This document shows, piece after piece, positions 9,873 through 17,670 of a stretch of DNA of 64,000 bases. Origin of the DNA: JALZKA01 sp033856515 (lineage in GTDB: Bacteria; Actinomycetota; Thermoleophilia; Solirubrobacterales; 70-9); assembly GCA_033856515.1 (NCBI GenBank), contig JAWVEY010000034.1, positions 124,001 to 188,000 of the forward strand, read 5' to 3'. The number at the start of each line of letters is the position of its first letter. The stretch's first letter is position 1. The position numbers and the translations under genes are program-made. The notes below the pieces were generated by a model, which saw only the letters and a list, made by a program, of their open reading frames with translations, searched no databases and was not told the DNA's origin.

Positions 9873-10784
9873 CTATTCTCGCAGGTAGGTCATCGATCGC
9901 AGCTCGCCGAGACGCGTCTCGATCTCGTCGCGCTCCAGTCCGGAGACCCGCTCGGTGCCGAACTCCTCGACGTTGAACGAGGCCAAGACGGTCCCGTGGG
10001 CCATCGCCTTTCTGAAGTCTTCCGCGCCGGCTTCGCCATCGAGCCCGTCGAGGTAGCCCAGAAAGCCGCCGGCGAAGCTGTCTCCGGCGCCCGTGGGGTC
10101 CCTTACCTCCTCGAGCGGCATGCCCGGCAGGGCGAAGAAGCCCTCGGAGTCGAACAGCGCCGCCCCGTACTCGCCGCGCTTGGCGACGACGACACTCGGG
10201 CCCATCGCCATCAGCGCCTTGGCGGCCTTGGCGAGGTTCGGCTCCTCCGTGAGCATCCTGATCTCAGCGTCGTTCAGGAGCACGCAGTCCACCTTCGAGA
10301 TCGCCTCGACCAAGGAGCCCTTGGCCGTCTCGATCCACAGGTTCATCGAGTCGAGCGCGGCGAACCGTGCCGCGGAGCACTGGGACCGCACCTCTTGCTG
10401 AAGATCGGGCTGGATGTTCCCCAGGAACAGGGTCGAGGCGTTTCGCGATGCGTCCGAGAGCTTCGGCTCGAAGTCCGCGAACACGCCGAGCTGGGTGTCG
10501 TCCGTGTGGGCGACGTTCAGGTCGTGCTCGTAGTGGCCCTGCCAGAAGAAGGTTGAGCCGCCTTCCACGCGCTCGATGTCCGACGTGTCGATGCCGCGCG
10601 AGCGCAGGAGTTCCGTTTGTTCGTCACCGAAGTCGTCCCCAACCGGGCCAACCACATGAACGTCACAGAAAAATCTCGCCGCGAGCGCGAAATGGACAGC
10701 GGATCCGCCCAGCATGCGGTCGCGCTCGCCAAAAGGCGTGCGCACGCTGTCGAACGCGATGCTCCCAACCACGGTCAGCGACAT
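9873..10784 (-). CDS. PfkB-family carbohydrate/nucleoside kinase
   Basis: 303 residues of the ribokinase fold. The N-terminal glycine motif is G-G-S-A-V-H-F-A-L-A-A, and the second PfkB signature D-P-T-G-A-G-D-S-F-A-G-G-F near residue 240 contains the catalytic Asp and anion hole. It phosphorylates a sugar or nucleoside with ATP. The substrate is not readable; ribose, adenosine and similar are all possible. A TAGGCT hexamer 9 nt upstream of the ATG suggests a leaderless transcript. It diverges from the quinone oxidoreductase gene with a 46-nt gap. Confidence 0.9.
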   Translation of the reverse strand: MSLTVVGSIAFDSVRTPFGERDRMLGGSAVHFALAARFFCDVHVVGPVGDDFGDEQTELLRSRGIDTSDIERVEGGSTFFWQGHYEHDLNVAHTDDTQLGVFADFEPKLSDASRNASTLFLGNIQPDLQQEVRSQCSAARFAALDSMNLWIETAKGSLVEAISKVDCVLLNDAEIRMLTEEPNLAKAAKALMAMGPSVVVAKRGEYGAALFDSEGFFALPGMPLEEVRDPTGAGDSFAGGFLGYLDGLDGEAGAEDFRKAMAHGTVLASFNVEEFGTERVSGLERDEIETRLGELRSMTYLRE

Positions 10785-10793
10785 GACCGCGGC

Positions 10794-10799
10794 AGCCTA
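10794..10799 (-). promoter_or_regulatory. candidate -10 element (TAGGCT) of PfkB-family kinase gene
   Basis: TAGGCT on the minus strand, 9 nt before the ATG. The same hexamer is the -10 of the well-formed promoter at 17514-17542 and recurs just before the starts at 18933 and 62528. No clear -35 is seen here. Confidence 0.4.
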
Positions 10800-10830
10800 T
10801 CCGGCATCGAATGGGTAAGACTCCGGTCAG

Positions 10831-11778
10831 ATGAAGGCGATTCAGCTCACCGAGTTCTCCGGCGCGGACGCGATGAAGTACGTCGACGTGCCCGACCCCG
10901 AGGCCGGCGACGGGGAGATCGTCGTGGAGGTGGAGCGGTGCGGGGTGAACTTTGCCGACACGCACGTGACCCGGAACGACTATCTGGCCAAGCAGGGGCT
11001 GCCGCTGATCCCGGGCGGCGAGGTTTCCGGGCGCACGCCTGATGGGCGCCGGGTGGCGGCCATCCTGATGAACGGCGGATACGCGCAGAAGGTGGCGGTT
11101 CCCGAGGCGATGCTCGTGCCCGTGCCCGATGAGGTCTCGGACGAGCAGGCAGCCGGAATCCTGCTCCAGGGACTGACGGCCCACGCGCTGATCCACAAAT
11201 GCGCTCACCTCGAGCCGGGGGAGACCGTCGTGGTCGAGGCCGCGGCCGGAGGTACGGGGAGCCTTGCGGTGCAGCTGGCAAAGCGCCATGGGGCACGCGT
11301 GATCGGCCTCGCGTCGTCGCCGGAGAAGCGCGAGCTCGTGGAGCGGCTCGGAGCGGACGCAACGGCGGACTCGCGGGCGGACGACCTCGAGTCGGCGATC
11401 CTGGAAGCGAACGGCGGCAAGCAGGTTGATGCGGTGTTCGAGATGAGCGGCGGGGAGGCGTTCGAGGCATCGATGCGGACGCTTGCCCCGTTCGGCCGCA
11501 TGGTGACCTTCGGGATCGCCTCAGGCGACCAGAACGAGGTGGCGACTGGGTCGCTGATGCGCAAGAGCCGCGCCGTCATCGGCTTCTGGCTGGTGCACCT
11601 CTTCGCCGATCCCGCGGCGGTCGGAAAGGGGATCTCGGATCTTCTCCGCGCGGTGGGCGCGGGCGAACTGGAAGTCGTGATCGGCGGCGTCAGGCCGCTC
11701 TCGGAGGCGCGCCAGGTCCACGAGGACCTCGCCGGCCGCCGAACGCAGGGCAAGATCCTGCTCGACCCGGCCGCGTAA
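10831..11778 (+). CDS. NADPH:quinone oxidoreductase-like zinc-independent MDR protein
   Basis: 315 residues of the medium-chain dehydrogenase/reductase family, quinone oxidoreductase branch. The N-terminal GroES-like domain carries V-E-R-C-G-V-N-F-A-D-T-H, the QOR-type catalytic-zinc-free region, then P-L-I-P-G-G-E-V-S-G. The nucleotide-binding domain begins with A-A-A-G-G-T-G-S-L-A-V-Q-L-A-K near residue 140. The likely reaction is NADPH-dependent reduction of quinones or enones. It lies 14 nt upstream of the DEAD-box helicase gene, so the two are probably co-transcribed. Confidence 0.9.
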   Translation: MKAIQLTEFSGADAMKYVDVPDPEAGDGEIVVEVERCGVNFADTHVTRNDYLAKQGLPLIPGGEVSGRTPDGRRVAAILMNGGYAQKVAVPEAMLVPVPDEVSDEQAAGILLQGLTAHALIHKCAHLEPGETVVVEAAAGGTGSLAVQLAKRHGARVIGLASSPEKRELVERLGADATADSRADDLESAILEANGGKQVDAVFEMSGGEAFEASMRTLAPFGRMVTFGIASGDQNEVATGSLMRKSRAVIGFWLVHLFADPAAVGKGISDLLRAVGAGELEVVIGGVRPLSEARQVHEDLAGRRTQGKILLDPAA

Positions 11779-11792
11779 GCTCTCCCTTCCTG

Positions 11793-13283
11793 ATGCGGAC
11801 GTTTAAAGAGCTCGGCCTGTCCGAGAAAATTCAGACTGCGATCGACGAATTGGGCTTCGATGAGCCCACTCCGATCCAGGACCAGGCCATTCCGGAGTTG
11901 CTCGACGGGCACGACGTCATCGGCCAGGCGCAGACCGGGACAGGGAAGACCGCCGCGTTCGGGCTCCCGCTCCTCCAGTACCTGGATCCGGAAGCCAAGG
12001 AGCTTCAGGCCATCGTCCTCACGCCGACGCGCGAGCTCTGCATCCAGGTCACACAGGCCCTTCGCTCCTACGCGGAGCACATGGACATCGAGGTAGTCGC
12101 CGTCTTCGGCGGTCAGCCGATCGCCCAGCAGGCACCTCGCCTGCGCGCCGGAGCCCAGGTTGTCGTCGCCACCGTCGGGCGGATGAAGGATCTGATCTCG
12201 CGCCACATCGTCGTCCTCACCTCCGTTCGCTACGTCGTCTTGGACGAGGCGGACGAGATGCTCGATCTCGGCTTCATCGAGGATGTCGAGCAGATTCTTC
12301 GCACATGCCCGAATGGCCGGCAGACAGCGCTTTTCTCGGCAACCATGCCGCCCCCGATCGAAAAGCTCGCTGATCGCTACATGTACGACCCGGTCGTGAT
12401 CAGGATCACGCCGAAGCAGCTGACCGTCGACGCGATCGAGCAGGCGTATGTCGAGGTTTCGCCTCGCGACAAGATCGATCGCGTCAAGGAGGTCCTGAAG
12501 GCCGAGGAGCCCGAGCAGGCGATCATCTTCTGCAGGACCAAGATCGGCTGCGCCCGCCTGGACAAGCAGCTCCGCGACTCAGGCTGGCGATGCAAGGCGC
12601 TTCACGGCGACATGTCACAGGGCCAGCGAGACGGCGTGATGATCCAGTTCAAGGAACACAAACTCCCATTCCTGGTCGCAACCGACGTCGCGGCCCGCGG
12701 CCTCGACATCGAGCACGTCACCCACGTGATCAATTACGACCTCCCGAACAACGCCGAGATCTACGTCCACCGGATCGGCCGCACTGGCAGGGTCGGGCGA
12801 ACCGGCCGCTCGATCACCTTCGTCACTCCGGCCCAGATGGAGGACATCCAGCGTTTCGAGCGGGAGCTCAAGACCTCGATCGGCGAATGGGAGCCGCCCG
12901 AGGAGCGACTGAAGCACGCCCCCCGCCCACGTAGGCGAGACCACTCGAAGGACCGTAAGCCGGAGCGCGAGAAGCTCGAGACAGCTTCGGAGCCGCACGC
13001 AGCCGGCGAGAATGGGGACGCGGGCAAGGCCGAGGCGCCCTCGACCAATGGCGCCAAGCTCTTCGTCAACCGCGGCCACGGCTCGGGCATCGAGCAGGAT
13101 GATCTGCACTGGGCACTCACCGAGGGCGCCGTCATCCCCGAGGGCGACATCACCCGGATCGAGGTGCTCGACCGCTTCTCGTTCGTCGAGCTCTCCGAGG
13201 ATCAGGCAGCCCTCGCTCTCGAGCGACTCGACGGCACGAAGCTCAAGGGCAAGCAGATCCGCGTCGAGTACGCGAAGAGCTAG
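11793..13283 (+). CDS. DEAD-box ATP-dependent RNA helicase
   Basis: A 496-residue helicase with all core motifs: Q-motif (G-F-D-E-P-T-P-I-Q), Walker A A-Q-T-G-T-G-K-T, P-T-R-E-L, D-E-A-D, S-A-T, the I-I-F-C-R-T block, R-G-L-D-I, and H-R-I-G-R-T-G-R. A charged linker (~residues 365-415, Arg/Lys/Glu-rich) leads to a C-terminal DbpA-like RNA-binding domain (K-L-F-V-N-R-G to the R-V-E-Y end). This matches CsdA/DeaD-type helicases that act in ribosome assembly and cold adaptation. Its stop overlaps the convergent HAD gene stop by 4 nt (CTAG). Confidence 0.95.
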   Translation: MRTFKELGLSEKIQTAIDELGFDEPTPIQDQAIPELLDGHDVIGQAQTGTGKTAAFGLPLLQYLDPEAKELQAIVLTPTRELCIQVTQALRSYAEHMDIEVVAVFGGQPIAQQAPRLRAGAQVVVATVGRMKDLISRHIVVLTSVRYVVLDEADEMLDLGFIEDVEQILRTCPNGRQTALFSATMPPPIEKLADRYMYDPVVIRITPKQLTVDAIEQAYVEVSPRDKIDRVKEVLKAEEPEQAIIFCRTKIGCARLDKQLRDSGWRCKALHGDMSQGQRDGVMIQFKEHKLPFLVATDVAARGLDIEHVTHVINYDLPNNAEIYVHRIGRTGRVGRTGRSITFVTPAQMEDIQRFERELKTSIGEWEPPEERLKHAPRPRRRDHSKDRKPEREKLETASEPHAAGENGDAGKAEAPSTNGAKLFVNRGHGSGIEQDDLHWALTEGAVIPEGDITRIEVLDRFSFVELSEDQAALALERLDGTKLKGKQIRVEYAKS

Positions 13284-13912
13284 CCGGCGCTCAGCGAGAC
13301 GCCGAGGAGATCCTCGAGCCGCGCGACGGTCTCGGCCGAGTCGCGGTGGAGGATCGCGGTCATCCCGACCGCTTCCGCGCCCGTGATGTTCTCGCGGAGG
13401 TCATCCACGAACACGCAGTCCGCCGGCTCGACGCCAAGGCGCTCGCAAGCCAGCGTGTAGATCTCCGGCTGCGGCTTGTGAAGGCCCACGTCGCCCGAGA
13501 TCACCGTCTCGTCGAAGAGGTCGATGGGAGCTCGGTCGTAGATGCCGAGGCCCCACGAGTTGGAGATCAGGCCCGTCTTGACCCCGCGGGCGCGGGCAGC
13601 GCGGACGGCGCCGATCATCGCCTCGTCGGGGCCGAGGCCCCCGAACAGCCGGTCGATCAGGCCCTCGCTCTCGGCCAGTCCGAGCAGTTCGGCGAAGGGC
13701 GGCTCGAACGCGGCCTCGTCGAGCTCCCCTGTCTCGAGCCCGCGAAGGAGGCGCATCGCCTCGGGATTCGTGCGAAAGAGGTCCTTGACGGTGTCCGGGT
13801 CGAGTCCCTCTTTGGCGCAGAACTCGCCGAAGGCGTCCCAGATGTTCGTCGTCAGCACGCCGCCAAAGTCGACGACGAGAGCGGAGAGCGTGCGGGTAGG
13901 GTTGGCCGCCAT
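13280..13912 (-). CDS. HAD-family hydrolase, ACAD10 N-domain-like
   Basis: 210 residues from the ATG at 13912; upstream extension in this frame only crosses the divergent kinase gene. HAD motif I is V-V-D-F-G-G-V-L-T (nucleophile Asp; the +2 acid is Gly, as also seen in ACAD10- and YihX-like members). Motif II S-N-S-W-G, a K-P-Q-P-E-I-Y block (motif III Lys) and F-V-D-D-L-R-E-N (motif IV) follow. Probable phosphatase, substrate unknown. Its start codon overlaps that of the divergent APH-type kinase by 2 nt. In animal ACAD10 the same HAD and kinase modules are fused, which suggests a shared pathway. Confidence 0.85.
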   Translation of the reverse strand: MAANPTRTLSALVVDFGGVLTTNIWDAFGEFCAKEGLDPDTVKDLFRTNPEAMRLLRGLETGELDEAAFEPPFAELLGLAESEGLIDRLFGGLGPDEAMIGAVRAARARGVKTGLISNSWGLGIYDRAPIDLFDETVISGDVGLHKPQPEIYTLACERLGVEPADCVFVDDLRENITGAEAVGMTAILHRDSAETVARLEDLLGVSLSAG

Positions 13913-14954
13913 GAGCGACGAGGAGGCTATCGACGGCATCGACCGCGCCAACGTGGAGGCGTGGTTTGAGGCCAACGTCGAGGGTGCGGCAACGCCCCTC
14001 TCCTTCGAGCTGATTGCCGGCGGCCGGTCGAACTTGACGTATGGAGTCAAGGACGCGAACGGCCGGCGATGGGCGCTCCGGCGACCTCCCATCGGCAAGA
14101 CGCTCGGGAGCGCCCATGACATGGGCCGCGAGACCAAGGTCGTTTCGGCGCTTGCGAAGACCCAGGTGCCGGTCGCGCCCATCGCCGGATATTGCACGGA
14201 CGAGAGCGTGAACGAAGCGCCTTTCTACGTCATGGACTTCGTCGAAGGCCCGATCCTGCGGATGCGCCCCGACGCCGAGCCTTACGACGAGGCGCAGCAG
14301 CGCCAGATCGGCCTGAACGTGATCGACACGCTCGTCGACATCCACTCGCTCGACCCGGACGAGGTGGGCCTCGGCGACCTGGGGAAGAAGGAGGACTACG
14401 TCGCCCGGACCCTCAGGCGCTGGCAGGGCCAATGGGACAAGGGCCGCACGCGCGAGATCCCTCTGATCGACGAGGTGCACGAGCGCCTCGAAGCTCGCAT
14501 CCCCGAGCAAGGGCTCGCAACGATCGTCCACGGCGACTACCGCCTGGACAACATGATCCTCACGCCCGACGCGAGCGCAGTGGCGGCGGTCGTCGACTGG
14601 GAGCTTTCGACGCTCGGCGATCCGCTCGCCGACGTCGGCATGCTCCTCGTCTACTGGGGCGACCGCGACGCCGAGCTCTTCCCCCTCTTCGAGCCCGCCA
14701 CGACCGCGCCCGGATTTCCGTCGATCGACGAGGTCAAGAGCCGCTACGCCGAGCGCTCGGGCCGCGACCTCTCGCTCATCGACTTCTACATGGCCCTCGG
14801 CCTGTGGAAGCTCGCGATCATCCTGGAGGGCGTGTACGCGCGTTACTCCGCGGGGCAGTACGGCGACAATGTGGACGACAACGTTCGCGCCTTCGGCGAG
14901 AACGTGATGAAGCTCGCCGAGGCGGCCGACGAGGCCGAACGGCGGCTGGGCTGA
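13911..14954 (+). CDS. APH-family kinase, ACAD10/11-type (4-hydroxyacyl-CoA kinase-like)
   Basis: 347 residues. The start is at M-S-D-E-E; longer frames run back through the HAD gene and are not credible. It shows the ACAD10/11 and LvaA-type kinase pattern: G-G-R-S-N-L-T-Y near 37-44, L-R-R-P-P near 57, F-Y-V-M-D-F-V-E-G near 105-113, Brenner motif H-G-D-Y-R-L-D-N at 207-214 (D209 catalytic), then V-V-D-W-E-L-S-T-L-G-D-P-L-A-D-V at 227-242. In this family the known reaction is phosphorylation of the 4-hydroxyl of hydroxyacyl-CoAs, preparing them for dehydroxylation by a partner acyl-CoA dehydrogenase. TAGGGT lies 8 nt before the ATG. Function here is inferred from similarity and from the nearby ACAD10/11-like dehydrogenase at 17671-18933. 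Confidence 0.88.
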   Translation: MSDEEAIDGIDRANVEAWFEANVEGAATPLSFELIAGGRSNLTYGVKDANGRRWALRRPPIGKTLGSAHDMGRETKVVSALAKTQVPVAPIAGYCTDESVNEAPFYVMDFVEGPILRMRPDAEPYDEAQQRQIGLNVIDTLVDIHSLDPDEVGLGDLGKKEDYVARTLRRWQGQWDKGRTREIPLIDEVHERLEARIPEQGLATIVHGDYRLDNMILTPDASAVAAVVDWELSTLGDPLADVGMLLVYWGDRDAELFPLFEPATTAPGFPSIDEVKSRYAERSGRDLSLIDFYMALGLWKLAIILEGVYARYSAGQYGDNVDDNVRAFGENVMKLAEAADEAERRLG

Positions 14955-14983
14955 GCGCGATTGGAAGCTGCTTTTGGCAGGAA

Positions 14984-16522
14984 CTACTTTTTCCTGGGCT
15001 TCGTGATCGGCAACCGTGCCTCGAGATCCGAGATCGTCACGGCGCCTGCAGCCCGCTGGACGTCAAAGAGGCTTGACTGGCTGACGAGCTGGAGCTCAAA
15101 GCCCTCCGGCGACGCGACGTTCGCGATGCGCGTGAGGCTGATGCGCATCTGGTGCTCATCACCATCGAACTTGATCGGGATCGGCGTTGCCTGGTTGCCG
15201 ACGACGACATCTCGCTCGTTGTCGACGATCTGCCCGTAGATGTGCGCCTTGCCGTCCAGGCGCGTCGAGACGCCGGTCGCGGTGTAGTTGAAGAGGAGTG
15301 TGGGAGCGCCGACGATCTCCTCGCCGCCCTGAGCGGGAATCTCGACCTTGATCGGCGCGGTCGGGTCTGGGAGCGCGAGCACGAGGGCGCCCGTGACCGG
15401 CGTGACTCCGGGAGTCACCGGGACGGTGCCGCCGCCAGTCCCCTTGAGGTGGCTTGCATGTTTCAGCGGATAGCCGCCGGGGCTCTTGTGCCATTGGCCG
15501 TTCTGATCGATCCACTCGAACGGCGGGCCGGTGCGCGTGGACTTGTTGCCTTTGAGGTAGCGGTCGAACCACTGCATCCGGCGCTTCTGGACTCGCGCCG
15601 AGTCGCCGAGGGCGGGGCTGTCCGAATCGGAGTCGACGGTGCAGACGCCGTGGCCACCGCAGAACCACATCATCTTGAGCGGGATGTCGTTCTTCTTCAG
15701 GGCCTGGTAGTTGCGGTGGCCCTGCGTCAGATCGAAGAGGGTGTCCACCGTGCCCTGGGCGATCATCACCGGGATGTCGAGCTTCTTCAGCATGAAGTCG
15801 GGTCCGTGCTCGTCGAACCACGGGATCTCGTCATCGGGGATCGCGCCGGTCGCAAGGCCGTTGACGACGGTGTTGTAGAAGTGGTCCGACTGCCCGCCTT
15901 GGGCAGGGATGCCTGCCGGATCGAAGTAGCCCTGCGGGACCGTCGCCGTGGGAATGCCCGCTCCGATCAGCGCCAGGTCCCAGCCGGCCTTGACCGCTTG
16001 GCGCGGATAGAGCGCTTCCATCAGGTTGTGCCACGGGATCGTCGGGGCGATCACGTCCACGCGCTTGTCGCGTGCCGCGGTGATGAACTGGATGCCGCCG
16101 CCGTAGCTCCCGCCCGACATGCCCACGCGCGGGTCGCCGGGCTTGTCTAGCTGCGCCTCCGGCTGCTCGGCGATGAAGTCGATGAGCGCGGATACGTCCT
16201 TGGCCTCGAACTTCGGGTGATCGATCATCACGATCCCCTCGGAGGTGCCGAACCCACGGGCATCCCACGTGACGACGTTGTAGCCGTCGGCGAGGAACGG
16301 AGCGGGGGACCCTGTTGCATCCTCGCCCGAGCCGGCCCAGCCGTGGCCGATCAGGATTGTGGGGGCGGTGTCGCCCTCGCCAAGCCCGGCGGCGGGATAG
16401 AAGTGCGTGGTGATGTGGACGCCGTCGAAGGACTCAACCTGCTCGTCCAGAGCAGCGGCCGACCCGGGCGCCAGCAATGCCAGCGCGCTTGCGACCGCGC
16501 CTATGAAGAACCCCCGGATCAT
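14984..16522 (-). CDS. secreted CocE/NonD-family (S15) hydrolase
   Basis: About 512 residues with an N-terminal signal peptide (hydrophobic to residue ~20, A-A-A-L-D cleavage area). The alpha/beta-hydrolase core has the oxyanion region I-G-H-G-W-A-G-S-G and W-D-A-R-G-F-G-T-S, then the nucleophile elbow G-G-S-Y-G-G-G. The C-terminal beta-sandwich is that of X-Pro dipeptidyl-peptidase/CocE enzymes. Likely an extracellular esterase or acylpeptide hydrolase; substrate unknown. The ATG at 16522 is preferred to the TTG one codon earlier. It converges on the kinase gene with a 29-nt gap. Confidence 0.85.
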   Translation of the reverse strand: MIRGFFIGAVASALALLAPGSAAALDEQVESFDGVHITTHFYPAAGLGEGDTAPTILIGHGWAGSGEDATGSPAPFLADGYNVVTWDARGFGTSEGIVMIDHPKFEAKDVSALIDFIAEQPEAQLDKPGDPRVGMSGGSYGGGIQFITAARDKRVDVIAPTIPWHNLMEALYPRQAVKAGWDLALIGAGIPTATVPQGYFDPAGIPAQGGQSDHFYNTVVNGLATGAIPDDEIPWFDEHGPDFMLKKLDIPVMIAQGTVDTLFDLTQGHRNYQALKKNDIPLKMMWFCGGHGVCTVDSDSDSPALGDSARVQKRRMQWFDRYLKGNKSTRTGPPFEWIDQNGQWHKSPGGYPLKHASHLKGTGGGTVPVTPGVTPVTGALVLALPDPTAPIKVEIPAQGGEEIVGAPTLLFNYTATGVSTRLDGKAHIYGQIVDNERDVVVGNQATPIPIKFDGDEHQMRISLTRIANVASPEGFELQLVSQSSLFDVQRAAGAVTISDLEARLPITKPRKK

Positions 16523-16582
16523 CAATGAGAAGGGTATTCAGAGCGCCCGGTTCGCGCGCCGGTTGAACTCAGCAGCTGGCCG

Positions 16583-16610
16583 GCGCCCCGCGCCACAGGA
16601 CGCGGGGCGC
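16583..16610 (-). terminator. strong GC hairpin after the 16621-17418 gene
   Basis: A perfect 10-bp inverted repeat (GCGCCCCGCG / CGCGGGGCGC) with an 8-nt loop begins 10 nt after the stop at 16621. No U-tract follows, so it is a U-less terminator or an mRNA 3'-end stabiliser. It also sits in front of the CocE-like gene on the same strand. Confidence 0.6.
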
Positions 16611-16620
16611 GACCATCCGT

Positions 16621-17418
16621 TCAGCCGGCCTTGGAGAGGCCGAGCGAGTCGTCTGTCGACCTCGTTGAGGGGTCGCCACCGTAGGCCCGGCGCGGTGGGC
16701 CGATCTCCACATCGTTCGAGTCCGCGTAGTCGCAAAGCCCGAACAAGACGTCGCCATCCTCCTCGAAATCCGTGAAGGCGGTTTGGTCTGCGAAGCCGTC
16801 CCACGAGCCGGCTTCGGGTTCCTCATTGTGCGTGTAGGAGAAGGCACCCGTGCCATCGGAGCTGGTCTCGCCCTTTGGGGTGAACTCCTGTCCGTCCAGG
16901 GTGTGGAAGATGCCGACTGTCCTGTTCGCGACGCACCGAGGATCTGCGGAAACCAGTGTGCCGCTGAACGTGTTCGTCTGATCGTTGAAAGCGAAGTCGC
17001 TGATCGTCGTCGCTATGCCGTTCCCGTTCTCGGTGAACGTCGCCGTTGCTGAGTCCGGCAGACAGGTCTTCCTCTTCCCCTTCTTGCCGAACTTCTTCTT
17101 CTGGAGGTCAGTGTCGTAGTGGTAGCCCGGAAGTTCAATGCTGATTTCGTCCCCGGTCAAGCCGAACGCGCCATCCGCGTCTGTCGTCTTGGTGACCTTG
17201 GCGGAAGTCTCGTCAGTGATCACGACCTTCCGGCCCTTTACGCACTTCGGCGATTCGCTTGTGACCGTCCCGATGAGGACGGGCCCCCCTGGGGCCGGAT
17301 CGAAATCTACGTCCGTCCACGCAACCGTCGACTCGAACTTTGCTGCTGCTCCCGCAACGCTTGGCACTGCGCACAACACGCAGAGCGCAACCGCGCCGAG
17401 CGTAAGTCCCTTAGTCAT
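16621..17418 (-). CDS. secreted protein with two copies of a Cys-containing beta module (unknown)
   Basis: 265 residues from the ATG at 17418, preceded by a clear AAAAGGAGCT Shine-Dalgarno. An upstream in-frame ATG would add 30 unlikely residues. A signal peptide covers ~1-24 (A-G-A-A-A end). The mature part has two related ~100-residue modules: G-T-V-T-S-E-S-P-K-C-V-K-G-R-K-V and G-T-L-V-S-A-D-P-R-C-V-A-N-R-T-V, each followed by an acidic D-x-D-G-A-F strand. The internal duplication resembles carboxypeptidase-regulatory-like or Ig-like folds, but the family is not recognised. A sigma-A-type promoter lies at 17514-17542 and a strong hairpin follows the gene, so it is monocistronic. Confidence 0.7.
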   Translation of the reverse strand: MTKGLTLGAVALCVLCAVPSVAGAAAKFESTVAWTDVDFDPAPGGPVLIGTVTSESPKCVKGRKVVITDETSAKVTKTTDADGAFGLTGDEISIELPGYHYDTDLQKKKFGKKGKRKTCLPDSATATFTENGNGIATTISDFAFNDQTNTFSGTLVSADPRCVANRTVGIFHTLDGQEFTPKGETSSDGTGAFSYTHNEEPEAGSWDGFADQTAFTDFEEDGDVLFGLCDYADSNDVEIGPPRRAYGGDPSTRSTDDSLGLSKAG

Positions 17419-17513
17419 CTGAGCTCCTTTTCCGCGCTGTGCGCGGCCCCCAATCGTTTCCGTTTCCCCCGAACCCCAAAGAGCTGATTCGGTCGCCCAA
17501 GTGGGCAAGGTGG

Positions 17514-17542
17514 AGCCTAAATCCGCTCAGACCGGTTGTCAA
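17514..17542 (-). promoter_or_regulatory. sigma-A-like promoter of the 16621-17418 gene
   Basis: On the minus strand TTGACA (17542-17537), a 17-nt spacer, then TAGGCT (17519-17514): a perfect -35 hexamer and a 4/6 -10. The expected transcript has an untranslated leader of about 90 nt before the ATG at 17418. The rest of the 17419-17670 gap shows no gene. Confidence 0.65.
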
Positions 17543-17670
17543 CGTACATTCGTCACCGCTGCGTTGGCTGTAGTCGGTGCGAGCATGAGTCCGAGGCCGG
17601 CAATTGCGAGGACGAGCGCGCGTTCCAAGAGAACTCCCTGCTTTCTGGAATCCCCCCGGACAGATAGACC

